From: Dehalococcoidia bacterium
Lineage (GTDB): Bacteria > Chloroflexota > Dehalococcoidia > DSTF01 > WHTK01
Assembly: GCA_009377745.1 (NCBI GenBank)
Contig: WHTK01000006.1
Span: 62,001 to 126,000 of the forward strand
DNA length: 64,000 bases
Direction: 5' to 3'
Shown: in pieces, positions 51,373 through 60,148 of the stretch
Position numbering within the stretch: position 1 is the stretch's first letter
How the letters are laid out: each line of letters starts with the position of its first letter
Made by a program: the position numbers and the translations under genes
Notes under the pieces: generated by a model
What the model saw: the letters and a program-made list of their open reading frames with translations, nothing else
What the model was told of the DNA's origin: nothing
Databases searched by the model: none

Positions 51373-51777
51373 ATGCTGAGATTCACCGATCAGCGGGAGC
51401 GTCTGCGCCGTACTGTGCGTAACGCCCTTGATGGCTGTGAGTATCGCGCCTCGCGGGAAGAGAAAGGCGGCCGGCTGCTCATGATCGAGGCGCGGCGAGG
51501 AGACGGGCGTGTTATCGTACTGCGCTTTCGCGGTGTCAAGGAGGCGGATGCTTCGCAGGCGCCCGAGCCGGGTTCGACGATTCGTCTGCTGAGCGTGGGA
51601 TCGCCGAGCCGGCTGGCGCTGATCGGGCTGTTCGTGCCGATCCTGCGTTTGCCGGGTGAAGACTATGCTCGTGTTAGGATCGAAATCGGCGCCGCCCGCC
51701 TCGATATCGTCTGCCAGGACGCGGAATGGTGGGAGGACGACGCGGCGCCGGATGTAACGGGCGAGGCTGCGACATGA
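51373..51777 (+). CDS. Hypothetical protein
   Basis: 134 residues. A basic beginning (FTDQRERLRRTVRNALDGCE) leads into a beta-rich body (LLMIEARRGDGRVIVLRFRG, STIRLLSVGSPSRLALIGLF, VRIEIGAARLDIVCQDAEWW), ending in an acidic tail. It has no known motif. Its stop overlaps the following gene's ATG as ATGA, so the two are co-translated and probably work together. Confidence 0.6.
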   Translation: MLRFTDQRERLRRTVRNALDGCEYRASREEKGGRLLMIEARRGDGRVIVLRFRGVKEADASQAPEPGSTIRLLSVGSPSRLALIGLFVPILRLPGEDYARVRIEIGAARLDIVCQDAEWWEDDAAPDVTGEAAT

Positions 51778-52589
51778 ACTATCAGCCGATCCAGCGCGAC
51801 GACCTCTGCAGCGATTGCGGCGCCGCGCTGGAGCACAGCCATGGCAATGAAGAGCGCTGCCCGGCCTGCTTTGACCGCTACCTCTTCGACATCGACGCCG
51901 GCTTTCTGGAGAACTACCGGAAGTTTGGCTGCCGCAGCCGACTCGTCGTAGCTGAGACCTGCCTGCGCGGCCTGGTGCTGGACACGCCGGAGCACCGCAA
52001 GGTCCTGGCGATGACGATTTTCGAGCAGTACGTACAGGCGATGAACGACTTGGCCGGGCTATTCATCGCGTTCCGCAACAAGGACAAGGCGCCGATCCTC
52101 AAGTCGTTCATGGAGTTCCGGCTCGACGCGCAGAGCTCGGCCGCGTTCTTCGATGCAGTGCAATCTGTGACGGACGTGGAGCTGTGCGCCGCGTTAGACC
52201 TGCCGCTACCGGGTCAGGTTCGTTATCTCTATCCCCACCTTGACGAGAAGGACTCATACTCGGTCGCGGTTGCCGTTTACCAGCTGGTACAGGATCTGCG
52301 CAAGGCGACCGACCAGGGCAATGCGGCGGCAATGGCGCTGGCGCAGTTGGCGGGGCAGACCGGCGCCGCGGTGCTGGCCAGTGACGCCAAGTGGCTCAAC
52401 GGCTCAGGGCAGGATCTGACGCCAGACCAGGTGGCGCTGCTGGTGCTGGACTCGCGGCGGCGCAGCGTTTACGTGCAGGGGCTGACCGCGGACGAGACAT
52501 CGATGGGGCGGGTTGTGGACGCTATCGACACGGCGACTCGCGCGGCCTCGAACATGATCTACGCGTATCTCCAAACTAACGACCTGTGA
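51774..52589 (+). CDS. Zinc-ribbon-containing protein, unknown
   Basis: 271 residues from ATG at 51774, which overlaps the preceding stop. An N-terminal four-cysteine ribbon (LCSDCGAALEH ... RCPACFDRYL, about 11-37) is followed by an alpha-helical domain (FEQYVQAMNDLAGLFIAFRN, FFDAVQSVTDVELCAALDLP). The C-terminus is helical (VVDAIDTATRAASNMIYAYL). I suspect a conserved Chloroflexota protein, but I cannot name a domain beyond the ribbon. It is paired with the hypothetical gene upstream. Confidence 0.65.
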   Translation: MNYQPIQRDDLCSDCGAALEHSHGNEERCPACFDRYLFDIDAGFLENYRKFGCRSRLVVAETCLRGLVLDTPEHRKVLAMTIFEQYVQAMNDLAGLFIAFRNKDKAPILKSFMEFRLDAQSSAAFFDAVQSVTDVELCAALDLPLPGQVRYLYPHLDEKDSYSVAVAVYQLVQDLRKATDQGNAAAMALAQLAGQTGAAVLASDAKWLNGSGQDLTPDQVALLVLDSRRRSVYVQGLTADETSMGRVVDAIDTATRAASNMIYAYLQTNDL

Positions 52590-52668
52590 CAAGGCTGCTG
52601 TCACCGACAGCGGTCTCGCGACCGAAATTGAGCAGAGGGACTAGATGGCTTCTGGCTGAGAGGGCCGA

Positions 52669-53475
52669 CTAGTTGGACATGCCGAAGGCAGTGTAGCGTC
52701 GGCGGTGCTGCTGCTGCAGGCGCTCCTGCATCTGGGGCGTTTCTTCGGAAAGGATCTCTGCTTCGCGCTGGAGGCGGGCCAGGGCAGAAGGCAGCTCAAG
52801 GAGCTCCTGCTTGACTTCAGGCTGGACGTTGAGCTCGCTGGCGACGACGTTGGCGAGCCGGGCGGGCGAATCCGGCAGTGATGGGACGATGATCGCCTTG
52901 GGGCCATCGCCTTCACCACTACCGCCTTGCACCTGCGCCTGACCGGCGACGAGGGCTGCCATATCGAACATCATGGTGGGCTCGCCCGGTGGCGTTTCGC
53001 GCTGCCAGCCGCCCATGAGGGCAACGAGACTGCGGTAGTAGTCATCGAACAAGGAGACGACGCGCTGGGCGACCATGGCCATTGCCGGCGGCGGCGAAGA
53101 CTCGTCCGGTAGCTGTTCGATGTCGCCGACGAGGTACTCGGCCTCGCGGCGGTCGAGGTTGGTGACGCGAAAGCGCTCATCGCCTCGGCAGATGATGTGG
53201 TAGCACTCGCCGTGGTGAGGCGCGGGGATTGTGCAGCGGCCTTCCGGCACCTCGTTGACGGAGGTGACATAGGCCGTGGTGCCTACAGAGTGCGGTGAGC
53301 CGCGGGAAGCGCGGCCGGTTTCCTTGATCAGGACGATGCCGAAGGGCAAGTTCTCGCGCAGGCAGCGCTTGAGCATCTCCTTGTAGCGTTCCTCGAAGAT
53401 ATGCAGCGGCAGCGTCTGTCCGGGAAAGAGGACGAGATTGAGGGGAAAGAGGGGGATGCGCTGCGCGTCAGGCAC
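52669..53475 (-). CDS. LON substrate-binding-domain protein
   Basis: 268 residues from GTG at 53475, with GAGGAG 5 bases upstream. The first about 200 residues match the PUA-like N-terminal domain of Lon protease: RIPLFPLNLVLFPGQTLPLH, IFEERYKEMLKRCLRENLPF and FRVTNLDRREAEYLVGDIEQ. The C-terminal 60 residues are helical and acidic (LELPSALARLQREAEILSEE). There is no ATPase or protease domain, so this is a stand-alone LON-domain protein, probably binding unfolded protein or another ligand. It appears monocistronic. Confidence 0.85.
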   Translation of the reverse strand: MPDAQRIPLFPLNLVLFPGQTLPLHIFEERYKEMLKRCLRENLPFGIVLIKETGRASRGSPHSVGTTAYVTSVNEVPEGRCTIPAPHHGECYHIICRGDERFRVTNLDRREAEYLVGDIEQLPDESSPPPAMAMVAQRVVSLFDDYYRSLVALMGGWQRETPPGEPTMMFDMAALVAGQAQVQGGSGEGDGPKAIIVPSLPDSPARLANVVASELNVQPEVKQELLELPSALARLQREAEILSEETPQMQERLQQQHRRRYTAFGMSN

Positions 53476-53685
53476 TGTTACTCCTCGGCGGTCCGTGCTG
53501 CGGCGTCGATGACTAATTCTAGCAGCGGCAGGAAACCGGCGTAATCGGTAGGGCCGTCGGGGCGATGGGTTGCTCCCTGGGAGGCCGCTTATGAAAGGAT
53601 GGAGGATCAAAGAATGCTTCGCCGTCAGCGGTTAAATTCATCGCTCCTGGCGTCGCTCAGATTTGACAGGGATGACGCGACGCGG

Positions 53686-56313
53686 CTAGGCGGGGCGGAC
53701 GGTAACGGTGGGCAGGGCGTCTTCGGCGGCGATGAGGCGGTTGACGATGCCGCCATCGTAGTAGAGCGGCAGGTAGACGGAGCCGGGCGCGACGGCATCG
53801 GTGAGGGCGGCGGCGAGGGTGAGCTCGTGGGAGCCGTTGCGGACGATGACGGGCCGGTTCTGGCCGATGCCCAGCGCGGCGGCGTCCGCCGGGTTGATTT
53901 CGAGGAACTCCTCACGGTGGAGCTTGTCGGCCTCTTCGGAGTGGATGGCGGCGGCCTCGCGCATTGTGTAGAGGCTGCGGGACGTGGTCAGCAGCAGGCG
54001 TCCGTCCTCGGTTGGCAGGGACGCCGGTGTTACGGTCTGAATGCGGCCGGTCGCGCTGTGAGCGGGGAGGACGCGAGTGACGCCGGACTCGAGGTTGTTG
54101 TAAGTGGCGCCGGCGTAGCCATCGACGAAGGCGGCGATCTCGTTCATGACGGTCGCGGCGTCCTCTCCCGGAGTAAGGAACTCCTTGCCGAGGTGAGCCG
54201 CCAGCGCCGTGCCGAGGGCGTTGAGGACTTCGAGGCAGTCGCGCTGGTCGCCGGTGGCGGACTCGGCGCGGGATAGGCGCAGGAGACGGCGGTCGGCGTT
54301 GGCGTAGGTGCCGTCCTTGCCGTTGGTGGGCAGGTCGGCGAAGGCGACGTGGGCCAGCTTGGCCGTATCGGTCTGAACGGAGTCGATGACGATGAGGCAG
54401 TCGAGGGCGCTGAGGGCGGCTTCGACCCGCTCCTGGTCGCGCACGTGCATCGCCGGGTTGTCACCGATGGCGACGAGGGCGCGGACGCCGCCAGCGAGCA
54501 TTGCGGCTAGGTCTTTGCCATTGACGCCGGGCCGGGCGCCCATGTCGCGGATGCCGTTGACGTTGACGTCCGGCGGCAGGTAGTAGAAGGAATCGATGGC
54601 CTGGTCGCCGCGGCAGAGGACGGCGAGGTTAGCGGCAGCCTTCGCGGTCTCGGCGGCGAGGGCGGGCGATGCGGGGCTGGGGGCGAAGACAATCGCCAGT
54701 TTGCCCTCGTCGCCCGTGGCGCCCATCAAGATCGAGGCTGCCTGCCCGATGTCGGCGCCGGAGACGCCAGGGATGAGCACGTCACCGATCAGTCCGGCAT
54801 CGGCGGGTCTGAGGCCCTCGGCCAGGACGCTGCAGAGGCCGGCAACGGTAGCGGTCTCGCCGCCGGGGGAGGGCCGCAGCCAGACGCCGGTTGGCTCGGC
54901 GGAGTGGACGAGCTGGGGCGAGGGCATGATCGCTCCCGAGGGCGGCGGCGCGATGAAGTCGGCGACCTCGCCGTAGCGAGAGCTGACGACGATGAGGCGA
55001 GCGGCATTGTTGACGACGGCGTCCTTAACGCGCAGGGCCGCGACGTTGTGGCTGGACTCCAGGTCGTCGGCGATGACGACGATGGTCTTTGCGGTCGCAA
55101 GCTGGGCCAGGTCGGCGCTGAGGATGTGCGTGCCGAAAGCGCCGGTCAGCGCGCCTTCGACGGCGTTGGCGAGGGGCCCGGCGCTGGAATCGATGTTCTC
55201 CGTGCCGATGAGGCCGCGAGCCAGCTTCTGGGCAGAGTAGGCTTCCTCGTTCGTGGCCCAGGGCGCGACCAGAAACCCGACGCTCTGGGGCCCGTGCTGG
55301 CGAATAACATCACCCAGACGGGTTGCGGCGTTTTCGACCGCGAGTTCAAATGTGGTCTGGAGGAGGGCGTCACCCTGACGCACCTGATGGCGGGTGAGGC
55401 GGTCGCGCGCCTTGATCGAGTCATAGCCGAAGCGGCCACGGACGCAGATCTGGTCCCAGCTCACGGGACTGAGACGGTCGGGCTTGACCATGACAACCTT
55501 GCCGTTGCGCACCCCCATGCTCAGCGTGCAACCGACACTACAGCCGCTGCAGGTGGTGGAGACCCAGGTCTCCGTTTTGGCGATCCACTTGTTCGGCTTC
55601 TCCAGGAGGGTGGCCGTGGGGCAGACGTCTATGCAGGCGCCGCAGAAGTCGCAGTTCGATTCGTGGATGGGACCGCCGGCGCCGAAGGCGATTCGCGTCT
55701 CGTAGCCGCGTCCGGCCAGGGTGATGGCGCCGGTGTGGCGGATCTCGTCACAGGCGCGGACGCAGCGGGTGCAGATGATGCACATCTGAGGGTCGAACTC
55801 GAGGAAGGGATTAGCACGGTCGGCCTCGGGCTGCTCCGTCTCGTAGTAGGTGCGCTCCTCACCCAACCAGGGCTCGTAGTTGTCCATGTGGAGCATCTCG
55901 TTGGTGGTCTGGAGCTCGCAGCGGTAGTTCTTGGCGCAAGTGAGGCAGCGATGGGTGACGGTGTCGTCGCGCAGGCAGATATCGCCGGGCATGCAGTGGA
56001 CGCGCCGGTGGCAGGTGAGACAGCGGTCAGAGTGATTGGCGTTGATGATCGAGAGCACGGCCTGGCGAGCGTCGAGGACGGCGGCGGTGTTGGAGCGGAC
56101 GGCCATGCCATCGGTCACGCGGGTGGTGCAGGCGAGCTGGAGGCCGCGAGCGCCTTCGATCTCGACGAGGCAAGTGCGACAGCCGGCGTAGGGCGGCAGG
56201 CCATCGATATAGCAAAGGTTGGAGATAAAGACGCCGTTTTGCTTGATGACCTCGACCAGCTGGGCGCCGTCCTGCGCTTCGATGCCGACGCCGTCGAGAT
56301 TGAGCTTAGCCAC
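53686..56313 (-). CDS. nuoG: NADH-quinone oxidoreductase subunit G-like protein
   Basis: 875 residues from GTG at 56313 (GGAGG about 6-8 bases upstream). N-terminal [2Fe-2S] ligands C34, C45, C48, C62. Then a His-Cys3 motif occurs twice: H94-x3-C98-x2-C101-x5-C107 and H121-x-C123-x2-C126-x5-C132 (ending CELQ), where one copy is usual. Two [4Fe-4S] clusters follow (C178-C188 and C221-C231), then a Cys cluster C255-x2-C258-x3-C262 and a molybdopterin oxidoreductase-like domain to the C-terminus (EFLEINPADAAALGI). In complex I the subunit passes electrons from NADH toward quinone. The gene overlaps nuoI by 8 bp. A formate dehydrogenase-like role is possible. Confidence 0.85.
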   Translation of the reverse strand: MAKLNLDGVGIEAQDGAQLVEVIKQNGVFISNLCYIDGLPPYAGCRTCLVEIEGARGLQLACTTRVTDGMAVRSNTAAVLDARQAVLSIINANHSDRCLTCHRRVHCMPGDICLRDDTVTHRCLTCAKNYRCELQTTNEMLHMDNYEPWLGEERTYYETEQPEADRANPFLEFDPQMCIICTRCVRACDEIRHTGAITLAGRGYETRIAFGAGGPIHESNCDFCGACIDVCPTATLLEKPNKWIAKTETWVSTTCSGCSVGCTLSMGVRNGKVVMVKPDRLSPVSWDQICVRGRFGYDSIKARDRLTRHQVRQGDALLQTTFELAVENAATRLGDVIRQHGPQSVGFLVAPWATNEEAYSAQKLARGLIGTENIDSSAGPLANAVEGALTGAFGTHILSADLAQLATAKTIVVIADDLESSHNVAALRVKDAVVNNAARLIVVSSRYGEVADFIAPPPSGAIMPSPQLVHSAEPTGVWLRPSPGGETATVAGLCSVLAEGLRPADAGLIGDVLIPGVSGADIGQAASILMGATGDEGKLAIVFAPSPASPALAAETAKAAANLAVLCRGDQAIDSFYYLPPDVNVNGIRDMGARPGVNGKDLAAMLAGGVRALVAIGDNPAMHVRDQERVEAALSALDCLIVIDSVQTDTAKLAHVAFADLPTNGKDGTYANADRRLLRLSRAESATGDQRDCLEVLNALGTALAAHLGKEFLTPGEDAATVMNEIAAFVDGYAGATYNNLESGVTRVLPAHSATGRIQTVTPASLPTEDGRLLLTTSRSLYTMREAAAIHSEEADKLHREEFLEINPADAAALGIGQNRPVIVRNGSHELTLAAALTDAVAPGSVYLPLYYDGGIVNRLIAAEDALPTVTVRPA

Positions 56314-56860
56314 GCGGGGCCTCCTTACGCGGCTGACTGGGGATCTGAGCGTGGGTACCGCCGGGCGGAGGCGCGTCCTTGCCTTCCGCTTCGGCTTCAA
56401 TGAAGTCGATGACGGACTTGGGAGCATTCATGCCGTTGGGATAGGCGTAGTTGTTGTTGCGCAGGTGCTCGTGGGCGAGGCGAGTCAGATCGTACTTATC
56501 CTGGTACATGTCATCGAAGAAGTAGACGGCGTCCGTGAAGGTGCCGCCGGGCTGGATCGCCTCGTAGGGGCAGGCTTCGGTGCAGAGGCCGCAGTACATG
56601 CAGATGCGAAAATCGATCTCGTAGCGCACCTTGTTCATGCTGCCATCGGGCCGCGGCTCGGTGGCGACGAGGATGCAGCCGTCCGGACAGGCCTGAGCGC
56701 AGGTGCTGCAGCCGGTGCAGCGCTCATCGAACCAGAGCAGGCTGGTGCGGGCGCGCGCCGGCATCTTGCGCACCTCTTCCGGGAACTGCACCGTGACGGG
56801 TGGCTTGAAGAAGTGGCGGAGGGTGAGCCAGAGGCCCTTTGCGAGACCGATTCCGTACAC
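56306..56860 (-). CDS. nuoI: NADH-quinone oxidoreductase subunit I
   Basis: 184 residues from GTG at 56860. N-terminal amphipathic helices (GLAKGLWLTLRHFFKPP) precede two [4Fe-4S] ligand sets, CTGCSTCAQACP and CMYCGLCTEACP, as in NuoI, which carries the N6a/N6b clusters. The C-terminal tail is proline-rich. The gene is paired only with nuoG here; the rest of complex I must be elsewhere. It is transcribed away from a methyltransferase gene. Confidence 0.9.
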   Translation of the reverse strand: MYGIGLAKGLWLTLRHFFKPPVTVQFPEEVRKMPARARTSLLWFDERCTGCSTCAQACPDGCILVATEPRPDGSMNKVRYEIDFRICMYCGLCTEACPYEAIQPGGTFTDAVYFFDDMYQDKYDLTRLAHEHLRNNNYAYPNGMNAPKSVIDFIEAEAEGKDAPPPGGTHAQIPSQPRKEAPRG

Positions 56861-57160
56861 GCTTTTCTACCTCAAGTCGATTGTACAAACCTTCACGGTT
56901 AGATGAAACCGGCTTCCGGACCGGTTTGACGGCCCGCGGAGAATGGATGAACATGAGCGCGTGAGAGACTTCGCCAGCGTAGGCAGGAAGATGATGCCGA
57001 GAATCCGCCAGAGCTAGCGGCGAGGTCTGCAACCTAGACCACGCGGCCGCGGCGCCGCCTCTGCCCTGACCTTTGCCGCCACGGAGCCATGACCTCTTCT
57101 TGAGGCCGTGGCTTTTTGCTTTGCGTCGCGAGGCGGAGGCGAAGCGCGGTCGAGGTGGTT
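56861..57160. other. 300-bp gap between divergent genes with structured DNA
   Basis: No coding region. On the plus strand it holds AAACCGG/CCGGTTT (about 56915-56937), GGTCT/AGACC (about 57024-57040), and the intrinsic terminator at 57085-57117. The nuoI promoter should be within the first 100 bp. This could be a leader with an attenuator ahead of the methyltransferase gene, or a small RNA gene. Confidence 0.45.
57085..57117 (+). terminator. Intrinsic terminator in a gene-free gap
   Basis: The stem pairs AGCCATGACCTC (57085-57096) with GAGGCCGTGGCT (57102-57113), one mismatch and one G-U pair, with a 5-base loop and a T5 run at 57113-57117. It reads only on the plus strand, yet no plus-strand coding gene ends nearby. 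Confidence 0.7.
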
Positions 57161-57949
57161 ATGGCTGGTAAAGGGCGTCCGGATACGTCATGGGACGGGG
57201 TGGCGGACTGGTATGACGGCTGGATGGGCGATACGGGGGACGGGCACCATCGCGACAGCCTGATCCCCAGTCTCCTGAACCTGCTGCGGATTCAACCGGG
57301 CGAGCGGGTCCTGGACATCGGCTGTGGGCAGGGCGTGCTGGCGCCGCACGTCGCGGCGAGGGGCGCTCTTTATACCGGCGTGGACCTGAGCCGCCGGATG
57401 ATCGAGCGGGCGCGGCGGCGTCACGGCCGCCTCGGGCGCTTCCAGGTGGCGGACGCCTGCCGTCTGGACGAGGCGAAGGGGTTGGACCCTGCTTCCTTCG
57501 ATGCGGCTGCATTCCTGGTGAGCCTGCAGGATATGGACCCCGTGACGCCGGCCCTGAAGTCGGCTGCCTGGGCGCTGAAACCGGCAGGCCGGCTGGCGAT
57601 CCTGACGCCGCACCCGGCGTTTCAGGTACCGAGACAGAGCGGTTGGGGCTGGGACGAGCAGCGCAAGCTCAGATACCGGCGCATTGACCGGTATCTGACG
57701 CCATTTGCGGCGCCGATGCCGCCGCGACCGGGCCGGACGCGGGACCGGACGCTGCTGCGTTTTCACCGGCCGCTGGGCGTCTATCTAAACGGCCTGGTCA
57801 GCAGCGGCTTTCTGATCCAGGAGATCAGCGAAGTGCCGGCCCACCGTGGTAACGGCCCACCGTCGGGGCGTGGCGCCATCGCGCGGGCGAGACAGGAGAT
57901 ACCGCTGTTTCTGGGCGTGCTGGCGCGAAAGGCTACGCGAAGCGGCTAA
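57161..57949 (+). CDS. SAM-dependent methyltransferase
   Basis: 262 residues from ATG at 57161. SAM-binding motif I is VLDIGCGQGVLAPHVA, followed by YTGVDLSRRMIERARRRHG and ADACRLDEAKGLDPASFDAA. It resembles the class I Methyltransf_11/25 group. The C-terminal half is unusual for a simple methyltransferase and rich in basic residues (PRPGRTRDRTLLRFHRP). The substrate is unknown. It has a candidate attenuator upstream and overlaps the end of the convergent GNAT gene by 4 bp. Confidence 0.82.
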   Translation: MAGKGRPDTSWDGVADWYDGWMGDTGDGHHRDSLIPSLLNLLRIQPGERVLDIGCGQGVLAPHVAARGALYTGVDLSRRMIERARRRHGRLGRFQVADACRLDEAKGLDPASFDAAAFLVSLQDMDPVTPALKSAAWALKPAGRLAILTPHPAFQVPRQSGWGWDEQRKLRYRRIDRYLTPFAAPMPPRPGRTRDRTLLRFHRPLGVYLNGLVSSGFLIQEISEVPAHRGNGPPSGRGAIARARQEIPLFLGVLARKATRSG

Positions 57950-58434
57950 ACGCGGCGGCCGAGGATGACGTCGTCGTACTCGATGCCGTCCATCTCGGCG
58001 ACGGCGGGAAGGAAGCCCCAGCGCTGGAATCCGGCGCCTTCGAGGAGTCGCAGGCTGGGCTCGTTGTGGGCGAAGACGATGGCCAGGAGGGTCTTGAGGC
58101 GAAGATCAGGGGCGCGGCGGATCGCCTCGTCCAGGAGCTGACGGCCGAGACCACGACGGCGGTAGGCTTCGGCGACGTAGACGCTGATCTCGGCCGTGGG
58201 GTGATAGGCGGGGCGGCCGTAGAAGTCGTTGAAGCTGAGCCAGGCCGCGATCGTCCCGTCCTCATCGAGGATCCAGAGAGGGCGTCGATCCGGCGTATGG
58301 GCGCGGAACCAGGAGAGCTTGCTTTCGACCGAGACGGGATCGGGATCGGCGGTGACCATACGGCTGGGGATGGTGGTGTTGTAGATGGCGACGATGGCCG
58401 GCAGGTCGGCTTCGGTGGCGTCGCGAAGCTGCAA
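57946..58434 (-). CDS. GNAT N-acetyltransferase (phosphinothricin/amino-acid type)
   Basis: 162 residues from TTG at 58434, supported by GGGAG about 7 bases upstream. It starts QLRDATEADLPAIVAIYNTT, with VESKLSWFRAHTPDRRPLWI, AEISVYVAEAYRRRGLGRQL (acetyl-CoA loop R-R-G-L-G) and FAHNEPSLRLLEGAGFQRWG. This is the PAT/MnaT type that acetylates L-methionine sulfone, sulfoximine, phosphinothricin or related amino acids. Its normal substrate in this organism is unknown. Confidence 0.9.
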   Translation of the reverse strand: MQLRDATEADLPAIVAIYNTTIPSRMVTADPDPVSVESKLSWFRAHTPDRRPLWILDEDGTIAAWLSFNDFYGRPAYHPTAEISVYVAEAYRRRGLGRQLLDEAIRRAPDLRLKTLLAIVFAHNEPSLRLLEGAGFQRWGFLPAVAEMDGIEYDDVILGRRV

Positions 58435-58707
58435 ACATTAACTCCCTGCGCTGTCCGGCGAGCGGCGGCCTCAGAAGCTCAGGAGTGGCGATTCTTGGCC
58501 GCTCAGACGGACTCTTGGCCCTGAGACGCAGCGTAGCACTCGCAGGCTGCTGCTTCGAGACCGGCGCGGTCACCACTTACATAATGAGCGGGATAAACGG
58601 CGTGGCGCCTGACATTGGCATGGAGACGTAAGCGCAAATCGCGGGACGGGTTCCGGTAGAGGCGTAAGCTGCCTTCAGGGTTACGTCTAGGTGGCCCGGA
58701 GGACAAT

Positions 58708-59085
58708 TTGGCCAGAGTGCTCGTCGTGGACGATGACCCGGCGCTGTTGCGACTCGTTTCAATGATGCTGCGGTTAGAAGGTGTCAGCGTCGAGACGGCG
58801 GATGGCGGCGCGCTCGGCCTGGAGTTGATTCAGCGCGACTCACCGGACTTGGTAATCCTGGACATCAACATGCCGGAGATGGATGGCAGGCAGGTCTTTC
58901 AGGCTGCGCGCGCGTCCGGCTACACCGCGCCCATCCTGGTTTGTTCGGCCTTCGAGGCGCTACGCATAAGCAGGGAATTAGGCGCGGACGCCGCCCTCGA
59001 TAAACCGTTCGAGCCCGATCACCTGGTCGAGATCGTTAGAGAGCTTATTGACGGCGGGAGCAATGGTTACGCCAGCACTGCCTAG
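58708..59085 (+). CDS. Single-domain response regulator receiver protein
   Basis: 125 residues from TTG at 58708, with GGAGG about 9 bases upstream. A CheY-like receiver with acidic pair D8-D9, phosphoacceptor D52 (VILDINMPEMDG), S80 at the Thr/Ser switch position and K99 (LDKPF). There is no output domain, so it signals by binding another protein or passes phosphate in a relay. No histidine kinase is in the window. It converges with the small gene at 59089. Confidence 0.9.
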   Translation: MARVLVVDDDPALLRLVSMMLRLEGVSVETADGGALGLELIQRDSPDLVILDINMPEMDGRQVFQAARASGYTAPILVCSAFEALRISRELGADAALDKPFEPDHLVEIVRELIDGGSNGYASTA

Positions 59086-59088
59086 GGA

Positions 59089-59301
59089 TTAAACCGGCGG
59101 GCTGGTCTCGGGGCTGTCGTCTACCTTCAGGCGCTGGCCGTCATTGCTGTAGCTGACAACGTCCTGACGGCGAAAGATCACCAAGGCGCGACCGGCGGCA
59201 TCGATGAACTTGACTTCGTCCTCCGTATCACCGGGGGCAGCAGCAACCGCGTCAGGGATCAGGACACTGCCTCCACTTCGGGACAAGAAGACATTAAGCA
59301 T
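59089..59301 (-). CDS. Small hypothetical protein
   Basis: 70 residues from ATG at 59301, with GGAGG 4-5 bases upstream, which supports it as a real gene. It reads MLNVFLSRSGGSVLIPDAVA, then DEVKFIDAAGRALVIFRRQD, a short beta-rich pattern with no cysteines and an acidic end. I do not recognise a family. It converges with the response regulator gene, separated by 3 bp. Confidence 0.6.
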   Translation of the reverse strand: MLNVFLSRSGGSVLIPDAVAAAPGDTEDEVKFIDAAGRALVIFRRQDVVSYSNDGQRLKVDDSPETSPPV

Positions 59302-59419
59302 GCCACCTCCATCGATTCCGCGAAGTATAAAGATAACCCAAACGCGCTGAGCCTGTCAGCCATTGGGATGACGATCAAGGTCCGGATTACGTCTGATCCC
59401 GTCCGTTAGCTAGAAATCA

Positions 59420-60148
59420 TTAGAAGCTGAAGCGGGCAAGGTCCTGGGCGACGTGGAGGCCACGCCAGCCGCCCGGATGATCGTGCCCGTCCAGGTGAGT
59501 GACGATGGTCTGGGCTTTGGGGGCGCGGGCGGCGATCCGGGCAACGTCGTCCGGGCTGAGGTGCACCGGCTCGTCACCGCAGGCACACTCAAGTACGACC
59601 ACGTCTGCGCCGGGGACAAGGTCCAGAAGGCTGTCGCAGAGCTTGGAATCCCCGGAGTAGACCAGGGAGCGGCCGTTGAGCCTGGCCCGGAAGGCGAAGC
59701 AATCGAGCTCGGCGACGTGCTCTACGGAGACGGCCGTGAAGGGCAGGCCGGCGATCTCGGCCTCCATGCCGTCAGCGACGTCGATGAAATGGAGCTTGAA
59801 CTCGAGGCGGCGCGTCAGCATCTCATAGCCGAGGCGCAGTAGGCCCATCGTCCGCTCTTCGATGCCGGGCGGGCCGGCGATCCAGAGGTCTTTGGCGCGC
59901 TGCTCACGCCAGGCGTCCAGGATGAGGAAGGGGAGGCCGAAAAAGTGATCGGCGTGGAAGTGGCTGATCAGGACGGCGTCGATGTCGCTGGAGGGCAGGT
60001 TGGCCTTGCGGAGCTGCTGGAGCACGGTAGGGCCGCAATCGAAGAGGTAGCGGCCGTTGAGGAGGAAGGAGCTGAAGGCCCGGCCCTGGGCGGCGAAGGC
60101 GTTACCGGAGCCAAGGAAGAGCAGGTCAAGGGATTGGGCTGCCGACAT
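59420..60148 (-). CDS. MBL-fold metallohydrolase (RNase Z-like)
   Basis: 242 residues. LDLLFLGSGNAFAAQGRAFS and LISHFHADHFFGLPFLI give the HxHxDH zinc motif; further metal ligands lie in FTAVSVEHVAELDCFA, VYSGDSKLCDS and TIVTHLDGHD. The length and the absence of a long exosite arm fit arylsulfatase- or RNase Z-like members. It may be a phosphodiesterase or an RNA-processing enzyme; the sequence does not tell which. It is transcribed away from the lipoprotein gene at 60365. Confidence 0.85.
   Translation of the reverse strand: MSAAQSLDLLFLGSGNAFAAQGRAFSSFLLNGRYLFDCGPTVLQQLRKANLPSSDIDAVLISHFHADHFFGLPFLILDAWREQRAKDLWIAGPPGIEERTMGLLRLGYEMLTRRLEFKLHFIDVADGMEAEIAGLPFTAVSVEHVAELDCFAFRARLNGRSLVYSGDSKLCDSLLDLVPGADVVVLECACGDEPVHLSPDDVARIAARAPKAQTIVTHLDGHDHPGGWRGLHVAQDLARFSF

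Noticed and set aside
54904..56403. Open frame of about 500 codons antisense to nuoG
   Set aside because: High GC makes long antisense frames common; it lacks any domain, and the opposite strand encodes clear NuoG motifs.
56999..57120. 4.5S/SRP, 6S or tmRNA gene
   Set aside because: The conserved SRP GGAAGCAGCC-like loop, a 6S open bubble and a tRNA-like tmRNA end are not found; kept only as an unassigned structured region.
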